Part shown: piece after piece, positions 33,599 through 40,677 of the stretch
How the letters are laid out: every line of letters starts with the position of its first letter
Position numbering within the stretch: the first letter of the stretch is position 1
NCBI RefSeq assembly: GCF_003050835.1
Contig: NZ_QAOJ01000020.1
Coordinates: 1 to 51,702 of the forward strand
DNA: 51,702 nt
Source of the DNA: Pseudomonas sp. GV071
GTDB lineage: Bacteria; Pseudomonadota; Gammaproteobacteria; Pseudomonadales; Pseudomonadaceae
Direction: 5' to 3'
Position numbers and translations under genes: made by a program
Notes under the pieces: model-generated
Seen by the model: only the letters and a program-made list of their open reading frames with translations
Database searches by the model: none
Told to the model about the DNA's origin: nothing

Positions 33599-33626
33599 TT
33601 GGCCTTACAGCCCGCCGCTCTATAAT
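33599..33626 (+). promoter_or_regulatory. Sigma-70 promoter candidate for the patatin gene
   Basis: TTGGCC (33599-33604), a 16-base spacer and a perfect TATAAT (33621-33626). The start site would lie near 33633, leaving a leader of about 20 bases. Confidence 0.55.
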
Positions 33627-33652
33627 CGCCCCCTTGCGTGATGGAGGCCTAC

Positions 33653-34732
33653 ATGAGCGCGATCCAAATCAAGTCCCCCGCCCTTACCCTCAAAGCCGGC
33701 AGCAAAGCCCTGGCGCGTATTCGCGAGCGCGGTTTGCAGCCTGCTGATGTCGGCATCCTGCCCGGCGCTGCAGGCGGCCCGAAAGCCCTCGGTATTCAAG
33801 GCCTGGACCTGGCGTTGTTCGGCGATTGGCTGCCGCGTGCGCCGCGCCAACGCTCGTTGATCGGCGCCTCCATCGGCTCCTGGCGTTTCGCCAGTGCCTG
33901 CCTGCCCGATGCCGCTGCCGGCATCCAGCGCCTGGGCGAGCTGTATACCCAGCAGCGATTTGCCAAGGGCGTGACCATGGCCGAGGTGTCGCAAAGCTGC
34001 GTGCGCATGCTCGACGACCTGCTCGACGGCCAGGACGCCCACGTGCTGAGCAACCCGCACTACAGCCTGAACATCATGGTGGTGAAAAGCCTCGGCCTGC
34101 TCGCCCATGATCGGCGTGGCGCACTGGGCCTGGGCTTGTCCTCGGTGATCGGCAACAACCTGCTTGGCCGCCCGCGCTTATCGAAGCATTTCGAGCGGGT
34201 GATTCTGCATGACGCCCGCAGCCTGCCGCCGCTCAATGCCTTGAGCGACTTCCCCTCGCGCCTGCTGCACCTGGATGCCGGCAACCTGCGCCATGCGCTG
34301 CTGGCCTCCGGTTCGATTCCGATGGTGATGGAAGGCGTGCGTGATATTCCCGGCGCCGGCGCCGGTACTTACCGCGATGGCGGCCTGCTCGATTACCACC
34401 TCGACCTGCCCTACAGCGGCGATGACCTGGTGCTCTACCCACACTTCACCGACAAAGTGATTCCCGGCTGGTTCGACAAGGGCCTGCCGTGGCGCAAAGG
34501 CGACAGCGGGCGCCTGCAGAACGTATTGCTGCTGGCGCCGTCGCGGGAATACCTGGCCAAGTTGCCCCACGGCAAGCTGCCCGACCGTAAGGACTTCAGC
34601 CGTTACCTGGGCGATGACAGCGGCCGCGAACGCTACTGGCGCGCCGCCATGGACGCCAGTCGGCGCCTGGGCGACGAGTTCCTTGAGCTGGTCGACAGCA
34701 ACAAACTCGGCGAGCGCCTGCAAGCCCTTTAA
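33653..34732 (+). CDS. Patatin-like phospholipase family protein
   Basis: A 359-residue protein with the patatin Ser-Asp dyad. The oxyanion segment is ILPGAAGGPKALG, the nucleophile elbow is IGASIGSWRF (GxSxG), and the Asp is in YRDGGLLDYHL (DGG). It is expected to be a lipid acyl hydrolase of phospholipid or acyl ester. There is no signal peptide, so it is cytoplasmic or exported by another route. The ATG at 33653 is chosen for TGGAGG upstream; in-frame GTG and ATG codons lie 12-15 bases earlier. It is the first of three closely spaced genes including an alpha/beta hydrolase 24 bases on. Confidence 0.88.
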   Translation: MSAIQIKSPALTLKAGSKALARIRERGLQPADVGILPGAAGGPKALGIQGLDLALFGDWLPRAPRQRSLIGASIGSWRFASACLPDAAAGIQRLGELYTQQRFAKGVTMAEVSQSCVRMLDDLLDGQDAHVLSNPHYSLNIMVVKSLGLLAHDRRGALGLGLSSVIGNNLLGRPRLSKHFERVILHDARSLPPLNALSDFPSRLLHLDAGNLRHALLASGSIPMVMEGVRDIPGAGAGTYRDGGLLDYHLDLPYSGDDLVLYPHFTDKVIPGWFDKGLPWRKGDSGRLQNVLLLAPSREYLAKLPHGKLPDRKDFSRYLGDDSGRERYWRAAMDASRRLGDEFLELVDSNKLGERLQAL

Positions 34733-34756
34733 AAACGCACTACACCAAGGACGGTC

Positions 34757-35584
34757 ATGAAGCTTGCAGTTGCCATCATCCATGGCATTGGCACCCAACC
34801 CGCGCAACTCGATGCCGAAGGGCATCACCTGTTTGCCCAGCCACTGATCGCCGCCCTGCGCCTGCGCCTGGGCGCCGAGGCGGATCAGGTGGCGTTTCAA
34901 AGTCTGTACTGGGCCAACGTGCTCGATGACCGCGAGTTCGCCTACCTGGAAAAACTCAAGGAGGAGCCCGTGACCTGGCGCTGGTTGCGCCGCGCCGTCA
35001 CCCTGTTTCTTGGCGATGCCAGCGGCTACCGCAAGGTCAGCGAGGCCTACGACACCACCTACCAGGAAGTGCATCAGACCGTGCGCCAGGGCCTGCAGGC
35101 GCTGCGCGCCAAGGTCGGCGCGCAGACGCCGCTGGTGGTATTAGCGCATTCGCTGGGCGGGCATATCTTTTCCAACTACGCCTGGGATCAGCAGCAGCTC
35201 AACAGCACACCAAGCTGCGCGCTGGACCCCTTTCTGGGCCTGGAAACCCTGGCCGGGCTGGTGACCTTCGGCTGCAATATTCCGCTGTTCACCTTCGCCT
35301 ACAACCCGGTACTGCCCATCCGTTTTCCCGGCCACTGCCTGAGCGCAACCGTGCGCGAGCAAGCACGCTGGCTTAACCTCTACGCACCGGCCGACGCCCT
35401 CGGTTACCCGCTGCGGCCGCTGCCCAACTATGCTGCGGTGGTTAGCGAGGACCGCGCCATGGCCGTCGGCCCCTGGTACAAACGGCACACGCCCTTGAGT
35501 CATATGGAGTATTGGAACGATGGTGGTTTTCACACCTATGTGGCGGATTATCTGCATCAGCTGCTGCCTGTTTGCAGCGACTGA
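34757..35584 (+). CDS. Alpha/beta hydrolase (lipase-like)
   Basis: A 275-residue protein starting MKLAVAIIHGIGTQPAQ, with the HG oxyanion motif, and carrying the nucleophile elbow LVVLAHSLGGHIFSNYAW (GHSxG variant AHSLG) at about 134-139. A possible catalytic His is in the final YWNDGGFHTYVADYL. The substrate is not evident; lipid esters are suggested by the patatin and fadL neighbours. There is no signal peptide. AAGGA precedes the ATG. Its 3' end overlaps the start of the following small gene in another frame, implying translational coupling. Confidence 0.82.
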   Translation: MKLAVAIIHGIGTQPAQLDAEGHHLFAQPLIAALRLRLGAEADQVAFQSLYWANVLDDREFAYLEKLKEEPVTWRWLRRAVTLFLGDASGYRKVSEAYDTTYQEVHQTVRQGLQALRAKVGAQTPLVVLAHSLGGHIFSNYAWDQQQLNSTPSCALDPFLGLETLAGLVTFGCNIPLFTFAYNPVLPIRFPGHCLSATVREQARWLNLYAPADALGYPLRPLPNYAAVVSEDRAMAVGPWYKRHTPLSHMEYWNDGGFHTYVADYLHQLLPVCSD

Positions 35585-35894
35585 AAGCCAGGCTGCACTC
35601 AACCCGCAGAGCCAGGAAGAAGTCGGCAAACTGCTGGTTTTCGTGGAAAGCAGCGGCTGCAGTTTTATCCGCAATGGCAGCGCCTACGACGGCAAGGAAG
35701 CGCGCATGCACCTGCAACAGAAGCTCGACTACCTGGAAAACAAAGGCCTGGTGGATAGCAGCGAAGACTTCATCAAACGCGCCGCCACCGGCAGCAGCAT
35801 CAGTGGCAAGCCGTACAGCGTGGACTGCAATGGCCAGCAGCAACCGTCAGCGGATTGGTTGAATGGGGAATTGCAACGGATTCGTCAGCCCTGA
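35538..35894 (+). CDS. Small exported DUF5329-like protein
   Basis: A protein of about 118 residues with a signal peptide (MWRIICISCCLFAATESQA) and a mature chain with VGKLLVFVESSGCSFIRNGSAYDGKEA, LDYLENKGLVDSSEDFIKRAA and KPYSVDCNGQQQPSADWL. Two cysteines in the mature part could pair in the periplasm. It resembles the DUF5329 family of small periplasmic proteins, of unknown function. The start is uncertain: ATG at 35538 gives a compact signal peptide, while ATG at 35520 adds six residues. Either overlaps the upstream hydrolase by 47 to 65 bases. Confidence 0.75.
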   Translation: MWRIICISCCLFAATESQAALNPQSQEEVGKLLVFVESSGCSFIRNGSAYDGKEARMHLQQKLDYLENKGLVDSSEDFIKRAATGSSISGKPYSVDCNGQQQPSADWLNGELQRIRQP

Positions 35895-35899
35895 ATCAA

Positions 35900-35951
35900 A
35901 ACCCTCTCCCCAGCCCTCTCCCGCAAGCCGGCAGAGGGCTGGGAGAGGGTT
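35900..35951. repeat. CCCTCTCCC-type palindromic repeat between convergent genes
   Basis: AACCCTCTCCC (35900-35910) pairs with GGGAGAGGGTT (35941-35951), and the inner AGCCCTC pairs with GAGGGCT. This is a second, shorter copy of the element at 16922-17031. It sits between convergent genes and may form a hairpin end for both. Confidence 0.72.
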
Positions 35952-35963
35952 GCAGGTATCGCG

Positions 35964-37142
35964 TTACTCAAGCGTCCCCGCCGGGCCAAAGAACTCGTAA
36001 TAGCACTGCTCCGCCGGCACGCCCAGGCCGCGCAAACTGCGGTTCACGTGCGCCATAAACGGTTGTGGCCCGAGGAAATACGCATCCAGGTCCAGCTCCT
36101 GCGGCAGCCAGCGCGCCAGCCGTTCTTCGGTGAGAAAACCGCTGTCCACATGCAGGTCTTCATCGCGCGGTTCGCTGTAGCAGTAGAAGCGCTTGAGCTG
36201 CGGATGCGCCTCAGCCTTGCTCGCCAGCCACTCCTGAAAAGCATGTACGCCGCCGTGGCGGGCGCAGTGGATAAAGTGGATATCGCGACCGGTATCCAGT
36301 GCCTGCTCCAACATCGCCAGCGCCGGAGTGATGCCGACACCCGCAGTAATTAGTGCCAATGGTTTTTCGGACGCACGTAAGGTGAAGGCCCCCGCCGGTG
36401 GGAACAGTTCCAGGCTGTCGCCAACCTGCAACTGCTCATGCAGGTAACCCGACACCCGCCCACCCTTTTCGCGTTTGACGCTGATGCGGTACTCACGTTG
36501 GTTCGGCGCCGCCGACAGGGAATAGTTGCGGCGCAAATCGTCGCCATCGATCTCGATGCGCAAACCGATGTACTGACCCGGCTCGAAATCCATCAGCGCG
36601 CCACCATCGGCTGGCACGAAGTAGAACGAGGTGATTTCCTCGCTCTCCACTACCTTGCTCGCCAGGCGGAACTGACGACCACCGCGCCAGCCACCGTCGG
36701 CCTGCTCGCGTTCGCTATACATCGTTTCTTCGATGCCCATCAGCAGGTTGGCCAATTGCTGGTACGCGGCGCCCCAGGCGTCTATCACCTCATTGGTAGC
36801 CACCTCGGCGCCGAGCACTTCGCGAATGGCCTGCAGCAGGCAGCTGCCAACGATCGGGTAGTGCTCGGGCAGAATTTGCAACGCCACGTGTTTGTTGACG
36901 ATCTGCCCTACCAGGGGGCCGAGTGCGTCCAGCCGGTCGATGAACTTGGCGTACATCAGCACCGCATTGGCCAGGGCGCGGGCTTGGGCGCCGCTGGCTT
37001 GGTGGGTCTGGTTGAACAGCGGGCGTACCTCGGGGTAGTCGCGCAGCATGGTGGAGTAAAAGTGCGAGGTCAGCGCTTCACCGCCGGACTCCAACAAGGG
37101 CACGGTGGCTTTGATCAACGCGGTCTGCGGGGCACTGAGCAT
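35964..37142 (-). CDS. hmp: Flavohaemoprotein, nitric oxide dioxygenase
   Basis: A 392-residue cytoplasmic protein that oxidises NO to nitrate with O2 and NAD(P)H. The globin domain (1 to about 140) has distal Y29 in HFYSTM and proximal H85 in NKHVALQI. The FAD domain has RRNYSLSAAP and GRVSGYLHEQL. The NAD domain has ALITAGVGITPALAML and ends with YFLGPQPFM and CYYEFFGP. All positions agree with E. coli Hmp. AGGAGA precedes the ATG. It is divergent from norR, with NorR-type sites and a sigma-54-like element between, so it should be induced by NO. Confidence 0.96.
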   Translation of the reverse strand: MLSAPQTALIKATVPLLESGGEALTSHFYSTMLRDYPEVRPLFNQTHQASGAQARALANAVLMYAKFIDRLDALGPLVGQIVNKHVALQILPEHYPIVGSCLLQAIREVLGAEVATNEVIDAWGAAYQQLANLLMGIEETMYSEREQADGGWRGGRQFRLASKVVESEEITSFYFVPADGGALMDFEPGQYIGLRIEIDGDDLRRNYSLSAAPNQREYRISVKREKGGRVSGYLHEQLQVGDSLELFPPAGAFTLRASEKPLALITAGVGITPALAMLEQALDTGRDIHFIHCARHGGVHAFQEWLASKAEAHPQLKRFYCYSEPRDEDLHVDSGFLTEERLARWLPQELDLDAYFLGPQPFMAHVNRSLRGLGVPAEQCYYEFFGPAGTLE

Positions 37143-37185
37143 GTGTTCTCTCCTGGATCGTGGTAGGGTTTCTGCCAGTGCTTAT

Positions 37186-37202
37186 TCCAGTATTCATGCC
37201 AA
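37186..37202 (-). promoter_or_regulatory. Candidate sigma-54 promoter of hmp (imperfect)
   Basis: On the minus strand TTGGCATG (-24 side) is followed after four bases by CTGGA in place of TTGCA. The GG-N10-G spacing is right, but the -12 element is GG rather than GC. Position, 44-60 bases upstream of the hmp start and next to NorR-type sites, supports it. Confidence 0.4.
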
Positions 37203-37223
37203 GTTTTTAATCTTTTATTTTCA

Positions 37224-37269
37224 ATGACTTATGTTTTTTATAAGTCATATAGACACGAGTCACCATGAC
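37224..37269. promoter_or_regulatory. NorR-type binding sites between hmp and norR
   Basis: Two sites of the NorR form GT-N7-AC occur at 37244-37254 and 37259-37269; the second is within the palindrome GAGTCA-CCA-TGACTC (37257-37271). Next to them is a perfect 9-base inverted repeat, ATGACTTAT-N7-ATAAGTCAT (37224-37248). They lie about 45-65 bases upstream of the sigma-54-like element, suited to enhancer binding. Confidence 0.65.
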
Positions 37270-37284
37270 TCACAGAGGGTCGAA

Positions 37285-38841
37285 ATGACTGCAAATTCCT
37301 TGCTCAGCGCCTTTCTTCCCCTGGTCGCCGACCTGTCCCGCGAGTTGCCCGAAGGCGAACGTTATCGACGCCTGCTGGATGCCCTGCGCGAACTGCTGCC
37401 CTGCGATGCCACCGCGCTGCTGCGCCTGGAAGGCGATCAACTGGTGCCGCTGGCCGTTCACGGCCTGAGCGTCGACACCCTCGGCCGCCGCTTCAAAGTG
37501 GCTGAGCACCCGCGACTCAAGGCTTTACTGGAAAATCGTTTACCCACCCATTTCGCTGCCGACAGCGACCTGCCCGACCCCTATGACGGCCTGGTCGACG
37601 GCGTTCACGGCCACCTGGAAGTGCACGACTGCATGGGCTGCTCGCTGTACCTCGACGAGCGCCCCTGGGGCGTGCTGACCCTCGATGCGCTGGACGCTGA
37701 ATGTTTCAGCCCCGCTGACCTCAGCACCCTGGCGGCGTTTTCCAGCCTGGCCGCGGCCACCGTCAAAGCTGGCGAGCGCATCAGCAGCCTGGCCCGCGAT
37801 GCCCATGACCAGCACCAGCTGGCCGAGGTCTACAAACAGGCGGCCGGGCAAGCACAAGCCAAGGAAATGATCGGCCAGAGCCCTGCGCACAAACGCCTGG
37901 TGGAAGAAATTGCGGTGGTCGGCAACAGCGAACTGAGCGTGTTGATCAGCGGTGAAACCGGGGTCGGCAAAGAGCTGGTGGCGCAGGCCATCCATGCGCA
38001 ATCGCCGCGCGCCAAGGCGCCGATGATCAGCCTCAACTGCGCCGCTCTGCCAGAAACCCTGGTGGAGAGCGAGCTGTTCGGCCATGTGCGCGGGGCGTTT
38101 TCCGGGGCGGTGAACGAGCGCCGCGGCAAGTTCGAACTGGCCGACGGTGGCACCCTGTTTCTCGATGAATTGGGCGAGCTGCCGCTGCCGGTGCAAGCCA
38201 AGTTGCTGCGCGTACTGCAAAGCGGCCAGTTGCAACGGGTGGGCTCGGACAAGGAGCACCACGTCAACGTGCGTGTGCTGGCTGCCACCAACCGCGATCT
38301 GGCCGAAGAAGTGCGCGCCGGGCGCTTCCGAGCCGACCTCTACCACCGCCTGAGCGTGTACCCACTGCGGGTGCCTCCGCTGCGCGAACGCGGCCGCGAT
38401 GTGTTGTTGCTGGCCGGCTATTTTCTTGAAGACAACCGCCCACGCCTGGGCCTGCGCAGCCTGAGGCTGGCCGCCGATGCCCAGGCCGCGCTACTGGCTT
38501 ACGACTGGCCGGGCAATGTGCGCGAACTGGAACACCTGATCGGCCGTGCCTCGCTCAAAGCCCTGGCCGCCTGCAGCGAACGGCCGCGGATTCTCAGCCT
38601 GCAGGCCGCCGACCTGGCTCTGCCGAACAGCGCTACCCAGAGCAGCCCAATCGCACCCGTCCTGCCCGAGGTCGAAGGCGCCATTGGCGATCTTCGCCAA
38701 CACCTGGATGACTACCAACGCCTGCTGATCAGCGCCTGCCTGGAGCGTCATCAAGGCAGTTGGGCCAGCGCCGCCCGCGAACTGGGCCTGGACCGCGCCA
38801 ACCTCAGCCGCCTGGCCAAGCGCTTGAACCTCAGAGCCTGA
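37285..38841 (+). CDS. norR: Nitric oxide-responsive sigma-54 activator NorR
   Basis: A 518-residue three-domain enhancer-binding protein. The N-terminal GAF domain keeps the residues that in E. coli NorR hold the NO-sensing iron: equivalents R77, D98, D101 (LPDPYDG), C116 and D134. The AAA+ domain has Walker A GETGVGKE and the sigma-54 contact loop at 270-275, written GAFSGA instead of the usual GAFTGA. The C-terminus is a Fis-type helix-turn-helix (GSWASAARELGLDRANLSRL). The ATG at 37285 follows GAGGG. It is divergent from its target hmp; the homolog is called FhpR in P. aeruginosa. Confidence 0.95.
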   Translation: MTANSLLSAFLPLVADLSRELPEGERYRRLLDALRELLPCDATALLRLEGDQLVPLAVHGLSVDTLGRRFKVAEHPRLKALLENRLPTHFAADSDLPDPYDGLVDGVHGHLEVHDCMGCSLYLDERPWGVLTLDALDAECFSPADLSTLAAFSSLAAATVKAGERISSLARDAHDQHQLAEVYKQAAGQAQAKEMIGQSPAHKRLVEEIAVVGNSELSVLISGETGVGKELVAQAIHAQSPRAKAPMISLNCAALPETLVESELFGHVRGAFSGAVNERRGKFELADGGTLFLDELGELPLPVQAKLLRVLQSGQLQRVGSDKEHHVNVRVLAATNRDLAEEVRAGRFRADLYHRLSVYPLRVPPLRERGRDVLLLAGYFLEDNRPRLGLRSLRLAADAQAALLAYDWPGNVRELEHLIGRASLKALAACSERPRILSLQAADLALPNSATQSSPIAPVLPEVEGAIGDLRQHLDDYQRLLISACLERHQGSWASAARELGLDRANLSRLAKRLNLRA

Positions 38842-38954
38842 TGCCGCTCGGCGCTTCCTGACCGCGAAGACAAGCGCGCCACGGGTAATGCCCGGCCTGA
38901 GCTGGTAGACTCGCCCGTCATTTTTCGGCCAGTCACTTTTCAGAGCGTTACGTC

Positions 38955-39311
38955 GTGGAACTGTTTAAAGAATTCATCTTCGAAGCCGCACACCGTCTGC
39001 CCCACGTGCCTGCCGGGCACAAATGCGGGCGCCTGCATGGTCACTCGTTCCGGGTGGCGATCTATATCGAGGGTGACGTGGACCCGTACACCGGCTGGAT
39101 TCGCGACTTTTCCGAGATCAAGGCGATCTTCAAGCCGCTGTACGAACAGCTCGACCACAACTACCTGAACGACATTCCCGGCCTGGAAAACCCCACCAGC
39201 GAAGTGCTCAGCAAATGGATCTGGCAACAGCTCAAGCCCTTGCTGCCGGAGCTGTCGCGGGTACGGATTCACGAGACCTGCACCAGCGGATGTGAATACC
39301 GCGGGGATTGA
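38955..39311 (+). CDS. queD: 6-carboxy-5,6,7,8-tetrahydropterin synthase
   Basis: A 118-residue PTPS-family enzyme that makes 6-carboxytetrahydropterin from dihydroneopterin triphosphate in queuosine (7-deazaguanine) synthesis. The zinc histidines are in FEAAHRLPHVP and CGRLHGHSFRV; the catalytic Cys is in AGHKCGRLHGH, and the Glu is in RIHETCTSGCEY. Length equals the E. coli 121. The start is GTG at 38955, with only a weak ribosome binding site. Other queuosine genes are not adjacent. A REPIN separates it from a convergent diguanylate cyclase gene. Confidence 0.95.
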   Translation: MELFKEFIFEAAHRLPHVPAGHKCGRLHGHSFRVAIYIEGDVDPYTGWIRDFSEIKAIFKPLYEQLDHNYLNDIPGLENPTSEVLSKWIWQQLKPLLPELSRVRIHETCTSGCEYRGD

Positions 39312-39323
39312 TGGCAGCGACCC

Positions 39324-39394
39324 GTAGGAGCGGCTTCAGCCGCGATGCTCTTGAGACCGCGAATGCAGGAATCGCGGCTGAAGCCGCTCCTACA
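39324..39394. repeat. REPIN element between queD and the diguanylate cyclase gene
   Basis: The left arm GTAGGAGCGGCTTCAGCCGCG begins at 39324, and the inverted right arm ATCGCGGCTGAAGCCGCTCC is at 39371-39390, followed by TACA. This is the most symmetrical copy in the window and lies between convergent genes. Confidence 0.85.
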
Positions 39395-39400
39395 AGAGCT

Positions 39401-40561
39401 CTACGCAACGACTTGATTGCGCCCAAACGCCTTGGCTTCATACAGCGCCCGGTCCGCGCGCTCGTACAGCACACTGAAATCGCCCTCCTCGGCCGGCAGT
39501 AAACACGCCACCCCCACCGACATGGTCACGCTCTGCGCGGTGGTCGAGCGCTCGTGGCGAATGCCGAGTTTTTCCAGCGCCGCCCGCAAGGCCTCAGCAC
39601 GTTCGCGCGCCTGCGCGTCGGTGATGTCGTAAAGCAACACGGCGAACTCCTCGCCGCCCAAACGCACCGACATATCGAGCGGCCGCCGCGCCGCGTCAGC
39701 GAGCACCCCGCCGACCCGCTGCAGTACGTTGTCGCCGGCCTGGTGGCCGTAGCAGTCGTTGTAGGCTTTGAAGTGGTCGATGTCGCACAGCAGCAACGCC
39801 AGCGACTGGCTTTCACGCTGCGCCTGGCGCCATAGGCGTTCCAACTGACGGTTGAAACTGCGGCGGTTGTGCAAACCGGTGAGGCTGTCGTGATCGGCCA
39901 GCACGCGCATCAGGCGGCTGACCAGGAAGTGCTCGCGGGATTTGAACTCCAGCAGGTAACAGCCCACCGCCCCCATCAGGTTGCCGAACAGCAGAAACAG
40001 CGCGTTGTTGATCAGCCGCGGAATCGGCAAGCCGGCCAGCAACTCGAGAAACACATAGGCCAGCAGCACCAGCATCGAGGTGGCAATCGCCTCGGAGAGC
40101 CGCAAGCCCACCAGAAAGTAAGCGGCCATACAGACCAGCAACAACCCTTCATAGGGGTAAGTGGTGTCGACCGTGTGAGCAATCGCCACCACCGCCGCGG
40201 CACCGAGGCCCAGGCCGCCGATACAGGTCAGGCTAAGCGGCACCAACAGGTGCACATGCTTGCGTTGCAGCACCAGAAAGCCACAGACAATCAGCATCGC
40301 CAGCACACTGAAACGCACGCCCTGCATCCACCACAGTTGCGGGCCCTGGATCAGGGAAAAATCGAGAACAGCGAACGCCAGCCACAGCACCATGCCGACA
40401 CTCAAGGCAATGCGCTTGAGGTCGAAGCTGTCTTCGCTCATGTATTGGCGGTATTCAAGTTCCAGCGGACGCACGAAGCGCAACAGGCGAAAGCCCAGGG
40501 ACAACTGGTCGGCATAAGGATTGGGGCGGACATCGTCCAGCCAGGCGTGATGGAGCGTCAC
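39401..40561 (-). CDS. Membrane diguanylate cyclase (GGDEF)
   Basis: A 386-residue inner-membrane enzyme making c-di-GMP. About five to six hydrophobic helices (residues 50-205) act as a membrane sensor. The GGDEF domain begins DHDSLTGLHNRRSFNRQL and has the active motif RLGGEEFAVLL. Five residues before it is RPLD, an intact RxxD inhibitory site, so product feedback is expected. The start is GTG at 40561 after GAGG. The signal sensed is not known. The c-di-GMP effector pair lapG-lapD lies 4.4 kb away, but no direct link is shown. Confidence 0.92.
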   Translation of the reverse strand: MTLHHAWLDDVRPNPYADQLSLGFRLLRFVRPLELEYRQYMSEDSFDLKRIALSVGMVLWLAFAVLDFSLIQGPQLWWMQGVRFSVLAMLIVCGFLVLQRKHVHLLVPLSLTCIGGLGLGAAAVVAIAHTVDTTYPYEGLLLVCMAAYFLVGLRLSEAIATSMLVLLAYVFLELLAGLPIPRLINNALFLLFGNLMGAVGCYLLEFKSREHFLVSRLMRVLADHDSLTGLHNRRSFNRQLERLWRQAQRESQSLALLLCDIDHFKAYNDCYGHQAGDNVLQRVGGVLADAARRPLDMSVRLGGEEFAVLLYDITDAQARERAEALRAALEKLGIRHERSTTAQSVTMSVGVACLLPAEEGDFSVLYERADRALYEAKAFGRNQVVA

Positions 40562-40677
40562 CCGTTACCTCTTCTCTTCGTAGGGAGGCTTTTTGACACC
40601 ATAGCCGCAGTCAGTTCAGGGAACAAGCTTGGCGATTTGTTGGCGCCATAACTTTGTCAGCCTGAAGAGCGATGTTT

